Shown here in pieces: positions 33,827-46,500 of a stretch of DNA of 64,000 nucleotides. Each line of letters begins with the position of its first letter. Position 1 is the first letter of the stretch. The notes beneath the pieces are model-generated. The model saw only the letters and a list, made by a program, of their open reading frames with translations, was not told where the DNA came from and did no database searches. The translations under genes were made by a program, and so were the position numbers. Source of the DNA: Dipetalonema caudispina (taxonomy: Eukaryota; Nematoda; Chromadorea; Rhabditida; Onchocercidae); contig JABVXV010000129.1 of the NCBI GenBank assembly GCA_013365325.1, positions 93,245-157,244 of the forward strand, in the 5' to 3' direction.

Positions 33827-36071
33827 ATGAGTAGACGACCTGGACCACCATCGATCGATGGCTTATATTCTCTCAAGGTATCTTTTAATTTGTATCCTTA
33901 TTTATTTTATTAATGGAGAAAGATAAATAGCCAGCGATTCATATTTTTTGAGCGAAAGAGTCAAGCTACTTAGTGATAAGCGTTAGGTTTATTATAGATA
34001 AACTTGTAAAACGCGCTGAATGATTTTCTTTTTTTTTGATCTGTGGTATTCCATTACGGTTAATGTTTACCTCTCTGCTCACTTTCATTCTACTACATCA
34101 TTCATGACAGTGAATTTTGCTTTTAAAATTTTGTGTGGTAACGTATTACATCGAGTTTACGTCGTTTATTCGAGAAAATTTTGTGTTTACTTTTGCTGGG
34201 CTTATAAGTCCCATTCCCATAGTTGACTTAATAGAATCTTTTTTTTTAATTTACGGTTGCCTGCTTAATTATGCTACTCTCCCTTTTATCGTACTTCGTA
34301 TCACTTTATCTTAAGTGAATCAATGATTTAGTATTTAATTTTGTAATATTTTTAGGTTTAAAATATATTCTATATGATGTTATAGATTGACAATATATCA
34401 TATCAAACCGCACCGCAGGATTTACGTCGTTTGTTCGAGAAATATGGTGAAATTGGTGATATCCATATTCCGCGTGATCGTTACACCAAACAAAGTAAGG
34501 GATTTGGTTTCGTGCGTTTTTATAGTCGACGAGATGCCGAATATGCAATGGATCGTATGGATGGACGGTGGGTCGATGGCCGTGAGATCCGTGTTGCCAT
34601 GGCACGTTATGAACGTCCAATTGATGAACGTAGCCGTAATGGTGGTGGTGGTGGTGGTTACAGAAGCAGTCGACGGTTAGTGAATTTGCACTTTCATGTA
34701 TAAGATGCTCTAAGTTTAGCGATTACAAGTGGGAAGAGATATCGTAGTTAAGTTACACTAATAAGTAAATAGATGTTTATATATATATTTAACTTCTTCA
34801 ATCTGAAATTTAAGGTAACACTTATGATTTCTGATATAAAATCAGCAGGTGGATGACTGCTGTTAATGCATCATTCCTTATAAAGTTAGCTCTGAATTTT
34901 TGCAAAATAACATACCGAAAAGTAATAAATTTGTAATTTTTGAGGCGGCCGTGGTTTGCTGCTGCTGCTGTTGCTGCTGCTGCTAATCACCGAGATACAG
35001 TGTAGCTGCTGTTAGCTGAAATAAAAAATGCATCAAGCAAAACGGCCACATCTCAGGGGAAAATTGGCTTGCTGAGCTGCTGTTCCGTGTAGCAGTTGAC
35101 TGCTGCTCTTGTTGTTGTCGTTGTTCTTGTTCTTGTCGTTGTTTTGTTGTTGGGCAGCGTAGCTGTGTTTCCGGCTTTGCCTGAACCAAAAAAAAGGGAG
35201 AATGAGAGAGAGACTCCGGTTACAGAACAAAGATTAATTACATCTGATTGCTGATTCTATGTTACATTTGATGGTCAGTCAGTTTTTCGTACAAAATCGT
35301 TTTTGTGCCTTTTTTGGATATGATACCGAACTCCTGTGTGTTAGCATCCATAATCCCTGGGATTGGATTTTTTTTTTTTAGCCCCAATCATTTTAATTAG
35401 ATGATTAGAAACTCTCTGAATATTATGATATACTTTGCCAATACATGAAAAGATGGATAGACAGCTTGAGATGAGATATATTTTATCAAATTATTAGTGT
35501 AATGGAATTCACCTACCTTCTCGAAAGCAGTCAAGTTCGAGAAAAAATTAAATTTATTCCCTGGTCAAACTGAAATAAAATGATGTAAGGGACAGCGCGG
35601 TGCGGATTGATGCTTAAATCATAAATCATCATGAAGATACAGATTTACTGGATCTAATTGAGCTTATGACTTATTTCGTGACATTAATAGATTACGCGAG
35701 TTATTTTACAAGAAGTGAAGTTTTATAAATACTTATCAGTGGAAGTAGTTCACACTGCTCACATTTATTGATCTTTTCAGCGAGTACTGTTTTTCAGTTC
35801 GCGGTCACGTTCGCGTTCACGCTCACCACGACGTCGACGTTCCTCAACACGAAGCCGTAGTGGTTCACGGTACAATGAAAGACGATCAACTTCACGTGGT
35901 CGAAGTGGTTCACAGGACAGGTCGCCAGTATCTCGAAGGTCTGTAAACTCAAGCAGTCCACCACCTAGACGTGTTTCCCGAAGTCCGCCACCTCGTGATT
36001 CTCGCAGTCCTGTGACGCGTGACCGAGATAGACTTGATGATGCATCAAATGGAAACGATACTAATTATTGA
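33827..36071 (+). CDS. rsp-4: SR splicing factor, SRSF2 (SC35) / RSP-4 type
   Basis: A nuclear splicing regulator that binds exonic enhancers and recruits the spliceosome. Three exons give 204 residues: 33827-33877, 34386-34675 and 35798-36071. The N-terminus [17 protein letters not shown] leads into an RRM with RNP2 IDNISY and RNP1 KGFGFVRF. A Gly run (GGGGGG) follows, then an RS domain with many SR/RS dipeptides ([16 protein letters not shown] and later [12 protein letters not shown]). The C-terminus is short and acidic. The length and start match nematode RSP-4. The two introns are long for this gene set (508 and 1,122 bases). Exon 3 has two tandem acceptors, at 35780 and 35797; only the second keeps the RS frame. 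SR genes commonly autoregulate through premature-stop exons, and a candidate lies in intron 2. Confidence 0.95.
34945..35005 (+). other. Candidate premature-stop (poison) exon in SR-gene intron 2
   Basis: After the acceptor taatttttgag, the frame in phase with exon 2 reads Arg-Arg-Pro-Trp-Phe, a poly-Ala run interrupted by Val, then NHRDTV and a TAG stop at 35003-35005. This would replace the RS domain with a 19-residue tail. It coincides with an island of GC-rich sequence inside the intron. Supporting evidence is the in-phase acceptor only; the alanine run comes from a CTG-type repeat, so chance is possible. Confidence 0.35.
34954..35160. repeat. CTG/TTG trinucleotide-rich segment in SR-gene intron 2
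   Basis: Runs of tgc/ttg units at about 34954-34985 and tgttgtcgttgttc-like units at about 35098-35155 flank more complex sequence. On the minus strand this gives a Gln-rich open frame (35189 down to 34983). I treat that frame as a repeat artefact because it has no start context or splice partners. Confidence 0.75.
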
Positions 36072-37513
36072 TTTGTTCATGTTTTGAATTTAAGCAGAAC
36101 TTTATCGTGATGGAAATTTTGTTTCCTAATTTTTAATATGTTTTATTTGTTTTTCTTTGTAAGAAGTAAAACTATTTCTACAGAAATATTTCTCATAAAA
36201 GCAAAGAAGATTAGGTTTATGTAATTCGCTATTAAAAATACATAGCTGAGTTATTTCATAGATCAACGAATTTGCGGTCATTTGAGGTGGCATTGAAAAA
36301 TGTAGTTACTAAACTACTGTAGGATATCAGAGTAAGGAAGTGAAGTTTTCTAAAATTCGTTTGAATATTTCATTGATTTGTTGTCTCGAATTTTCCACTT
36401 TCAAAATTTTCCATTTTCAAGTTTTGCGTGGTTCATTATTTTACATACATCTTTCTGTGGTTTATCAGTGAATATCGTTTAAATCGTTTGATGGAGTATA
36501 AACATGTCAAGTGAAAGGTCCAGTTACTTTAGAATTCAGTATAAATGGAAATCTGCATCGTAAAAAGTGCATGGTTTAAAATTACTCGAGAATTGCGCTT
36601 TAAATTTGTTTATTACTTACAGTTGAAGTTCCTCTAAATTCATTTAAATATTCCGCAAATTTACTTCCATATCATGCTGTTTTTTCACTCAATGTTTCTT
36701 TTTTTTTTTTACTGTTACCGAAACTAAAATAAAAGAACGAAAGCTATTAGATGGATGAAGCATACATTTATTATTTTATAAGAAATCCCGACCTTTCGAT
36801 CAGTGATGACTAAGTGTTTCCGTCGTCTATTTTGTTATTCGTCTGGAAAATTGACCGATACTGTTGCAAAGTTTATATTTTGTTATGATACACCGTTATT
36901 AAGAGATTATGAATGGCAAAAAAAAAAAAAAAAAAATGCCCTTTAATTAGTAGCTATACTTTTGCCATTTACAATCGAATTCTGATACGATTGATTCATA
37001 TATAATATTGTATTAATTACATTCTGACTGTAACATGATTAACAGCAAAAATTAAAGAGAAAATTTGAAAATTAAATAATGGATGGAAATGTTAACACAA
37101 AGGTTTTGGATCAATTCGTATAGAATCCAGTTAAAGATATCATGATAATTGATCGGATATTCTTTACCCCTGATATGACTAATGAGACGATCATTCGGAC
37201 AATATTAACGGGAATGATGATTAAACAATTTTTATTTATTCTATTCGTCAATTAGACTGTTGAAAGAAGGGAAAAAACTTTTTTTTGTGTATATTATTAA
37301 GGAAAATATTTATTTATTTTATATGGATACAATTAAATCATAAAATTATCGAAAATAATTTTGTAATTTAATTCATAAATGAAATATTATAGCGGAATAA
37401 AAAGCATACAGTGAATAGATAATAAATCCAAAATACAGAAAACCGATAAGGCAAATTTTTTTTTTCAGGTATAGCTTTTTTTATTTTATATAATATTATA
37501 GATTAAAAAATTA
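36072..37513. other. Convergent intergenic region (3' UTRs of SR and apolipophorin-type genes)
   Basis: The SR gene and the large lipid transfer gene end facing each other across 1.4 kb. An aaataaaag signal at about 36727-36735 may serve the plus-strand gene, and a tttattt cluster at about 37305-37320 (AATAAA on the minus strand) may serve the other. No coding frame is supported. Confidence 0.45.
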
Positions 37514-40500
37514 TTAGATGAATACGTCCAAAAGTAATGGATCATTATCTGGTTCCGAATCGATCGTTCTATCTGATAACTGAAATAAACTGATGATACT
37601 ATAAATTACAAATGAATTTTGAAGTTGAAAAGTTACACTAAAATAATCCTATGATTATTTGTCATTAAATAATAATATTCCATATTTAATCTTCTATTCA
37701 AATTTAGTCTTCAGCATAATTCTACTAATTTGTTATTTGAGAAAACAAATAAATTATCGAGATTTTTACATTTCATCTTTTTTTTTTTTAAATTCAAGAT
37801 ATCCTATAAAATAAACTAATATCGATAGCTAGAATTTTAAATTTAATATATGTTTCAATTATTTTTTTTTAGCATGAAAACTATTTATTGTATTTTGATA
37901 AAAATTTATCGATTCTTTTTACTCTTAAATAGTTCAAATATATTTAAATATCATTGATTTCTAACCAATTCAGCTGGTTCAATTGCTTCACATGGCCGAC
38001 AAATATTACGCGCAAATAATCCATCAACAGTACATTGACAATTGAAACAATAACTTTTTTGTTTAGGAGTTATTCTCGATGCTGCTACCATAGATCCATG
38101 TTTCTAAAATATTTCAAAATTGTATAACATATTCAAATTTTGTTATATCCTCATATACTATAATAATTCTTAAAAAAAAAAAAAAAAAAAGAAAAAAACT
38201 TAGTTTGAAACTATATCATAGAGATAATTGAATTGTAGAGAAACATAAAAAAAAAAAACAAAAAAAAGGAAAAGAAAGAAAAAAGAAAAGCAATCATAAA
38301 ATAGAATAAGAAATGATTTAAAACATAAAGTTTAGTGATTTAGAAAGACAATAAATAGTAATTATTTAAGTAGTAATAAAAGATTTGATGAAAATTATCG
38401 GAAGATTTGCATTAAAAAATTAATTGCTAGAAATGATTAAGCTTATAATAAGAAAAGATCATTAAATAGGAACAAACATATCCAATGGAAATACCTTATT
38501 TAAATTAAAAATTCTAACAAAAAACTTTTAAAATATTTTGTTATTGGTAAAAAAAAAAAAAAAAATTAATGTAATGATATGATACTTACAAGAGAGAAAA
38601 CGGTTCCAAAAGTTTGTTGAGCTATAATTGAACAGCTATCATGTGGATGTAATAATGATGTACGTTGTCCAATTTGTGCTCCATATTCATCCAATAATTG
38701 TTTTGCATCCATCCCTTTGATAATTGATTTATTTAATTAACATAATAATTATTAATGTTAAATTTGCAAAAAAAAATTTTCATCATAAAATTTGCTTTAT
38801 AACTTTATAATTTATTGCTTTATAATTTGTTTAAAACTAAAAATAAATTTCAATTTTATCCAAATTTACATTTTAATTTTACACAATAAAAAAATAATTG
38901 TTTGAAAATAACTTTGTTACAAGGAAAAGAGAGAGGGAGAGAGGGAGAGAGAGAGAGAATATGAAATGTTAGTTGTAATAATGCACTGTCAATCCATGTA
39001 TAAATTTTATAAAAATCATCTATCATGAGAAAAATTAGTATATTGACGTTAATAACAATTATGCTATGTTTACTAATTTTTCAATAATTAACATTTAATC
39101 TTCCATTTTAGATTCGTTTCTTTGTTGTTCCTTAACTTGGAATGATTTATGGATAAATAAACAAAGTAATTAAAAGAATATTTATTAACCTACCAACGAT
39201 TTTACTTCCATCATTTGTTTTAAACTTGCTTAATGTTAATACATGCATTGTAATATCCTGAAAAATAATAATTATCAATAAAATTATTATGCAAATTTTT
39301 GCAACTAAAAAAAAAAACAACCTATTCTGATATCATGTTTATAATGCAACAATGTAGTAAGTAATTGTAATAGGTGATTTAACACTCACTTGGATCAACT
39401 AAATAATTTTTCCCCAATGCAAACTTTGCTATGATTATCTATCAAAAATTTCAGAAATTGTGGAATTTAAAAAATTAAAAAATCACATAAATATTCTATA
39501 TGTACTATTAGAAATTAAATTTACTTGTTCGAGTAACATATCAAGCAATTCAGCATGTTCTCCAGGCGAACATTTTCTGCACATGACCAGAACAATACTT
39601 TTAGCAGTAGCAAATCTAAATTAAAATTTAAATGATAATTTATAATATTCAATTTATGATTCGTTTTGTTTGAACGGTGGTGACTAATATTATGTTGTTC
39701 TGTAGAGCTAATACAATTCTCAAATTGAAAAATTAGAATAGCTTACCTAAATGGAAAATGTTTCACTGTAAATTCCACTGCTTTTTTAGGATAACTATGT
39801 GATACTTCAATTCCAGATATCGGTTCAAAGGTTTGTTGTGTTTGTTTCATAAATGTTGAAACATCCAACAATGCTTCATCCTGTTCATAGTGTACAAGTG
39901 GTTCATAATGAATTCCTTCACCGCTGAAACCTACCCAACCAAAACGTACTGACCTGAAATAACATTTTTACGATCCATTTGCAATTAATATTTAGGTTAA
40001 ACATCGAATTAAACATTAATAAATATTAATAATAATTATAAATTAGGATAGTTGTTCAGTTCCAAAATTTAAATCTCCTATAGAATGACACTTGAACAAT
40101 AGTAATAAAAATTCAAATTTCTACAATTCCCATTCAAATCTGTAAAATTTTATTACAACAGTTGTATAGAACCATTACAGAACATGTAATTCCCACAATA
40201 TCAAATGATTTTTGAAATTTTAGTAGCAGATAGATTTACTTATAAATTCAATTATTACTGAAATATCATGTAAACAAGTTACAAACCGTTGTTCTTGGTT
40301 AATTTTTTGTGCTATCCTTGCTAATTTATCTTTATGTTGTTCCATACATTTTCTTTCTTCAACAACAAATACAACATCATGCTCGACGATCGATTTCTCA
40401 ATTCTTTTTTCATCATCCAAATGCAAATCACCGTCACATCTTACTAAAATGTTGAACAAAAAAAAATCTTCATTAAATTTGAAAGAATCATAAGTTGAAT

Positions 40501-43500
40501 ATGCGAAATTAAAGTACAAATTTTATGTAAATAAATATGATAAAATATGCAACGGTATTAAATATACATCAAATTTACTGATTGCTAAGAAAAGTTAAAC
40601 AATATTAAAATATGCAAGAACAAGAAAGAAATATATCAAACGAAACGATGAAATGAAAATATATGAAAATACGAGGAAAAAATCAAATACTTAACGAAAC
40701 GAATAGAGATAAAATATTTAAAAGTATAAAAAAAAAAAAAAAAGTTCAAATATTTATGAGAAGAAATTACATATATCAAATGTACGAAAATATGAATAAG
40801 ATAAGATATTTCTGAAACAACAACTCTTACCGCATTCATGAGGTAATGCTGTAATGATTCCTGCATTTGAGCATATTTGAAGGTATGCTGAAGTAGCCGT
40901 ACAATGCTGTTGTTTTCCACCATTTGAACAAATTTGTTCAAATGGTTTTGGACGTATCTTAATTTTACAAAAGAAAAAAAAAAATCAATCATACAACATA
41001 AAAAAGTAAAAAAAAAAAATAAATTTTCATAGAGAATTTATTACAATACTTGAAATATTTATATTCATTAATTTCATTTTCAAAAAATTTTTCTTAGATT
41101 TTAATTTAAAACAAAAAAAAAATACTTGTGTAAAACATAGTCGTAATGGACTATCAGAACTTTGGAAATATTCTTGGCAACGATCATCATCACGATACGT
41201 CAAATCTCGTGCTTGATTTACTCGGCATGCATCATTTATTGCCCAATGCTCGGCTAACACATTTAGCTATAAACATTTCATCTTTTTTTTTATTTCCCCC
41301 ATTTCATCCAGCAAATTTAGACCGAGATATCTTCTCATTAAAGGATGGAAAAGAGTCAAAGTGATCAGAAATTACACTTCGAAAAATTCTGACAAATTTT
41401 ATGCAAACAAAAGAATGAAAAAGAAAAATATTACCATTTGTTAATCGATTATACTAAATTACTCATAGACTGAGCATTTAATTTTCAACAAAAATTTTCC
41501 TAAAATTTAAAACAATCAGTTCAATTTTTTTTTTTAAAAAAAAGCTATACTATATATAATTTTTTAATAAAAATACTTGAAATTAAATACCTGATTGTTA
41601 GGTGTACCATCTACTAGATCATGATCATTTGATGGTTCATTATCATTTACTCCAAGAAGACCATTACTTCGTCCATGCATTCGTCCCGGTAAAACAATTT
41701 CACAGATATCATATTGGCTATTACAACGTATAGATAAACCTTCGTATGTTTTTAGTATCGTCCAATGATCTTTCCGATGGGCTGAGATTAAAATAGCTCC
41801 ATCAATGCTATCAATTTTCTGCCATGGCATTGATATCGGAGCATTATTTACTAGCACCTAAACTAATTTCATTAAATCTTCTTAAATAAAATTTTTAAAG
41901 CATACAATGGTAAAATTTATTTATTTCAGTGAATTTTTAATTCAAAATAAAAAGTTGAAAATTTGTAATATTGGATTATCCAAAAGTATGGTTTGAAATA
42001 CTAGCTAGGTATTTTACTGTGCTTCCGTTTAATGTGTAACTTTATGTTGAACACGGTGAATCTTAGCTTTCTGAACAAGTTTATGATATCACCTGTTCAA
42101 TATTAATTTACTATTGATGAAAATTGATCAAAATTAATGAATAAAATAATTGAAAACAAATTACATTGCCCGTTTTATATAAAATCACTTCTTCCCCACG
42201 TAATTCAACTTTAATAGCTTCCAAACGTCCTTGTGGTGAAAATGTAGCAAGTAGTGCAAAACGTTGGGTACGTAAATCTGACGCAAGAAGATATTCACAA
42301 CGAGCGTGAAATGCGAACACTTTCCCATCAAATGATACGAAACGATTACCATCGATTATGTAAGCAATGCCTAAATTTCAAAATAAAGTTTTATTATCAT
42401 ACGCTCATATATAATATAATGGATTCAACTAAAATCAAATTTTCTTTGTAAGAAATTAATAACAAATTAATATACTTTCATGTGGTGATATCATTTTCCA
42501 TGGATTGAATTTCGTTAGTTTATATGTATAAATTGTATCCGATAATGATTGAGCGAATTCCTGAAAACACGTAAGATAAGTATATGACAAAATAAAAAAG
42601 AAGTTGCAATTTGATAATATAACCGGAAAATGACCTGATCTTTGAGTGATAGTCCAAAGGATTCGATCACTGCTGATTTGAGGGCAAGAAAATGTTGAGG
42701 ATGAAGAATACTTAAAAGTTCTTCTAGCGATGAAGCACCATATGGTACGGTTACTTGTAATTCATATTCTCCGGGTGATAAACGCTGAAATTACGAGATA
42801 AATTTATATGCAAAAATTAAATATAATACGTGTATTATCGATTTAAATTTTATCCAATGCAATCAAATTTTCAAATCACACAAGTTTCCTCATTAGGAAA
42901 TTAATTTTTAGGAAAAAAAGAAAAATACAATGAACCTTATATATCGGTATATATTGTCGCCAAAAGCGTTTAGCCATTTCGTTGGCTGTTATTTTTCCTC
43001 TAAAATAATTAACAATTTCTTGCCATTTTTGCCGAATTTGGATATCATCCAAAGAATCAAAAATAGCACTGGTCACTTTGCTAAGAGTCGATACAATAAC
43101 CTTGTCAAGGAAGAAATTTTTAATCTGAAAATAAATCATTTTGAAAATGTTTGCATGTGATAATTTTAATCTGATAATTTCTGGTAAAATCTTTTATGAA
43201 AAGTTTTCAATGCTCTAATATTGATAAAAGCAACAATTTAAGGAGAGCTATGCTTAAAAAGCTATCTTTGGACCGTATTGAATACGTTGAAAAAAAAAAA
43301 AATAATTATTAATTAGACATTTTAATCGTTTATTAAATCTATATAACAATACTAATTATCATCTAATAGTGAATTATTTTAATTACTGTAAGATAAACCA
43401 ATATTATTCAGTGATTAACTTTAATTTGTTCTTTTATAGAGGATACGGTATATATCGTATGAAAGTAGCTACTGTAACAGTGTGACATAAATATGGTTTC

Positions 43501-46500
43501 AATGAAAAAAAAAAAAAAAAAAAAAAAATTGATGAATGAGAAGATAAATGAATAACAGTAATAACCAACTTTATTGTATACTTCAAGTGCTTTTCCTTCA
43601 TAACGCCTACGATTCATTTCAATGTCAACTATAGTTCTTTCTAATTCCGGTAATTGATATTTACGACTCAATTTTCGCATTTCATAAAGTACAGTTTGTA
43701 TAATATCAGTTCGTTCGAAATTCGCCTTGTACTCTTCAAGTGCTCCTGTATGAATAAATTCTTGCTAAAATATTAATTCTGATAAGTGAATTCCTGTTGC
43801 ATTCCGATACCTTGTATTGCATTATAATGTAGCAAATAGTAATTGCAATCAGTTAGAGGTTTGGTGGAAATGCTGAGTGATGGAATAGAAATACAAAAAA
43901 TATTACTTCGTAGATCCTTTAGCTTCAGCGTATCTTCTAAACGATCAATAATCACCGCAGAATTTCGTTGCAAATCGTCCAGCTCAAATTATCATCAATC
44001 ATAAACTTTTAAAGTGATTAGTTCGATGATAACAAAAAATTGAACATTGTGGATGAAGAGTTAGAGCAATGTTACATCAAGAAAACTAAAGTCCAATCTG
44101 ATCACTTCTTTAGAAGTTTTCATATTTCAAATGGTATTAAATAATTGAAAATTAACGAGTTATTTGCTCTCGGATTTATGCCGCAATCTCTTATGGAAAG
44201 CATAGAATAAGCGGTAGGTATCTTTTTTATTTATGACATTGTAAATTGTAAAACCTCCTTGTATAATTGATTAATTAAGTCGGTGATCGGTCTTAAAGCA
44301 TTCATGATTTCTCGCTGTATGTCATTATTACCACTCATCAATTGTTGCAATCGATGAACAAAATCGCCTTTTGAGATAGCTTTGACAAATTGTTCCATTT
44401 CCTAAAATTTTCAGATGATTTGAAATTTCTCATCAAACAATTTAAAAATAATGCTTTAAGCAGAACAGATTTCAAGCTATTTTTTTAAAGTTATTTTTAA
44501 GATAGCAGTATTTTAGTATCTATCGAATATTCTACAAAACAGTAGAAAAATTTCATGAGACTTGATAAGCTTGATCGTATGCCGTAAGGATCGCTTCCTT
44601 GATTATTTCAGAATTACTCTCAATTTCATCCATCAAAGTCGCATATTCAGAACCAAGTTCAGCAGCAAAATTTCTGTAAAACAAAATTATTTCGGAAATT
44701 TCATATATATCATTTGAAGTAAGTAAATTTTTACATTTGATGAAAATTTATACGAAATCAATAATATACCTTTCGTCATGATTCATTTGTAACTCAGGAG
44801 TTAGGATAGGTAGATGAATTTTAAATGATAAAATCAGAAGATAATTTCATAAATTATGAACTGGAATTTAGCTAGCAATGATATCATGTATTTTCCGTTT
44901 TGTCTAATGCTGCATTTTTGCAATATTTTTGAATTTTCAACTCTAGCATTAATGATGATGGTAAATTTATTTATCATAACGATTTAAACTCATCCAAATT
45001 AAAGAAAAAAAACCTCTGTTCTGCAGTCCATTCTTTAATTACTCCGTCCAACGTTGTTAAAACATCATTGGCAATTTGATTATGTGATGAAAATATTGGA
45101 AGAAAAGCATCTTTCACAAATGAACTTTGTTGTAATTCGCCACCTTTTGATACTGTTTCTTTAGCTTTCTTCTATAAAAAAATACCCTCAAACAATTTCG
45201 ATATCCTTAAATTTACATTTAACAAATGTTAGAAATCTATAAAACTAAAGATATGTTACGTTTTACCACTATTTCATTTTCTATTGTTGGTCGAAGATAA
45301 ATTTTACTCTTCCATACATTGCCTTCTTCTACCTAAAAAGTGCAGTAATATAAATGTAAAATTGATATGTTCGCTCAAAATTTTCCATCAATTTAAAATT
45401 TAAAACTTCTTCAAAATTAAGCAAAAATTTTTGAATTAAATAGCAAAGATTGAAATTTGTCAAGCTTCTACATTCATCAGCTTGCTTCATTGTTTCGAGA
45501 AACTTTTTTTTTGCATCATCAATTTCAGATATTGGCATGAATAGTATAAATATTCATAAGATTACTACTTCTCATTATTTTACGTATATCATGTGTTGAA
45601 AGTAAAGTAGAATTATCATTTACTTGTAGTGATAAACGAGCATCTTGTATTTTTTTACCCATTTCACTATGCCATATGTCAACTTTTCCCTCATAATCAT
45701 TAAGCTTTTGAGCTGAAGCATGTAATTTAACTTCTTGTAATCTTTCATTACGATATTCAAATATTGCTCCCTTATTGTGCAAATTCAATTCACCAACAAT
45801 AGACGGTTGTTCATTGTTCTGAAAATTTCTGTTTGGAAGTTTCCAAGAAATTATGACAATTTTTTGCTCATCGATATAATGAATAATTAATTAATCAGTA
45901 TAAATTTTTGCTTCTTAATTAAACGGTATGATAATGTTTGCAATACAATATGGAACATAAGATTACTCATAGAATTTTGAAGTTTAACATAAAAGAAACA
46001 GAACTATCCATGAAACTTTAAAATAGCCTAAGGGTAACAGTCAAATTTTGACTGTTTTATGACAAGCAATTTAAAATACTTATAGCTTACTTGGCTTTTT
46101 AATTAAGCAACATGATAATGCTTACATTTATAATTTGATGGCATAGTAGAGAAGGAAAATCATACCTCATAAAATCCAACTTTATAATGATTATCATTTA
46201 TTTTATCAATTCTTGCTTTCAGCACTGAATTTGGCGATTTCAACTGAATTTCCATAAATTTAACTGCATCCGTTCTCGTCTCCAATGAATATTCCACCGG
46301 TTGATGTTGCAAATTTTTCGTTTCCAGTCCAAAAGTTGCATGAACGGGAATTAAAGCTTTCCCAATTGTTCTTCGATCAATTTTAGTCCATAAACGAGTA
46401 TTGAGATTGCTGATAAAAAAAAAAAAATTCACTAATTATATTTGTAAATTACAACAAAAATTCAATTTTTCCTTCCTTTTTCTAAAACTAAATATGACTT

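Noticed and set aside
34983..35189. Gln-rich minus-strand frame in the SR-gene intron
   Set aside because: It follows the TTG/CTG repeat exactly, is antisense to an active gene and has no splice signals.
45400..45538. Minus-strand frame SEIDDAKKKFLETMKQADE as an extra apolipophorin exon
   Set aside because: No AG acceptor precedes it in a usable phase, and its exit (GAAT|gtagaa) cannot join the next exon. The flanking exons 45624-45818 and 45267-45332 join directly in phase 0.
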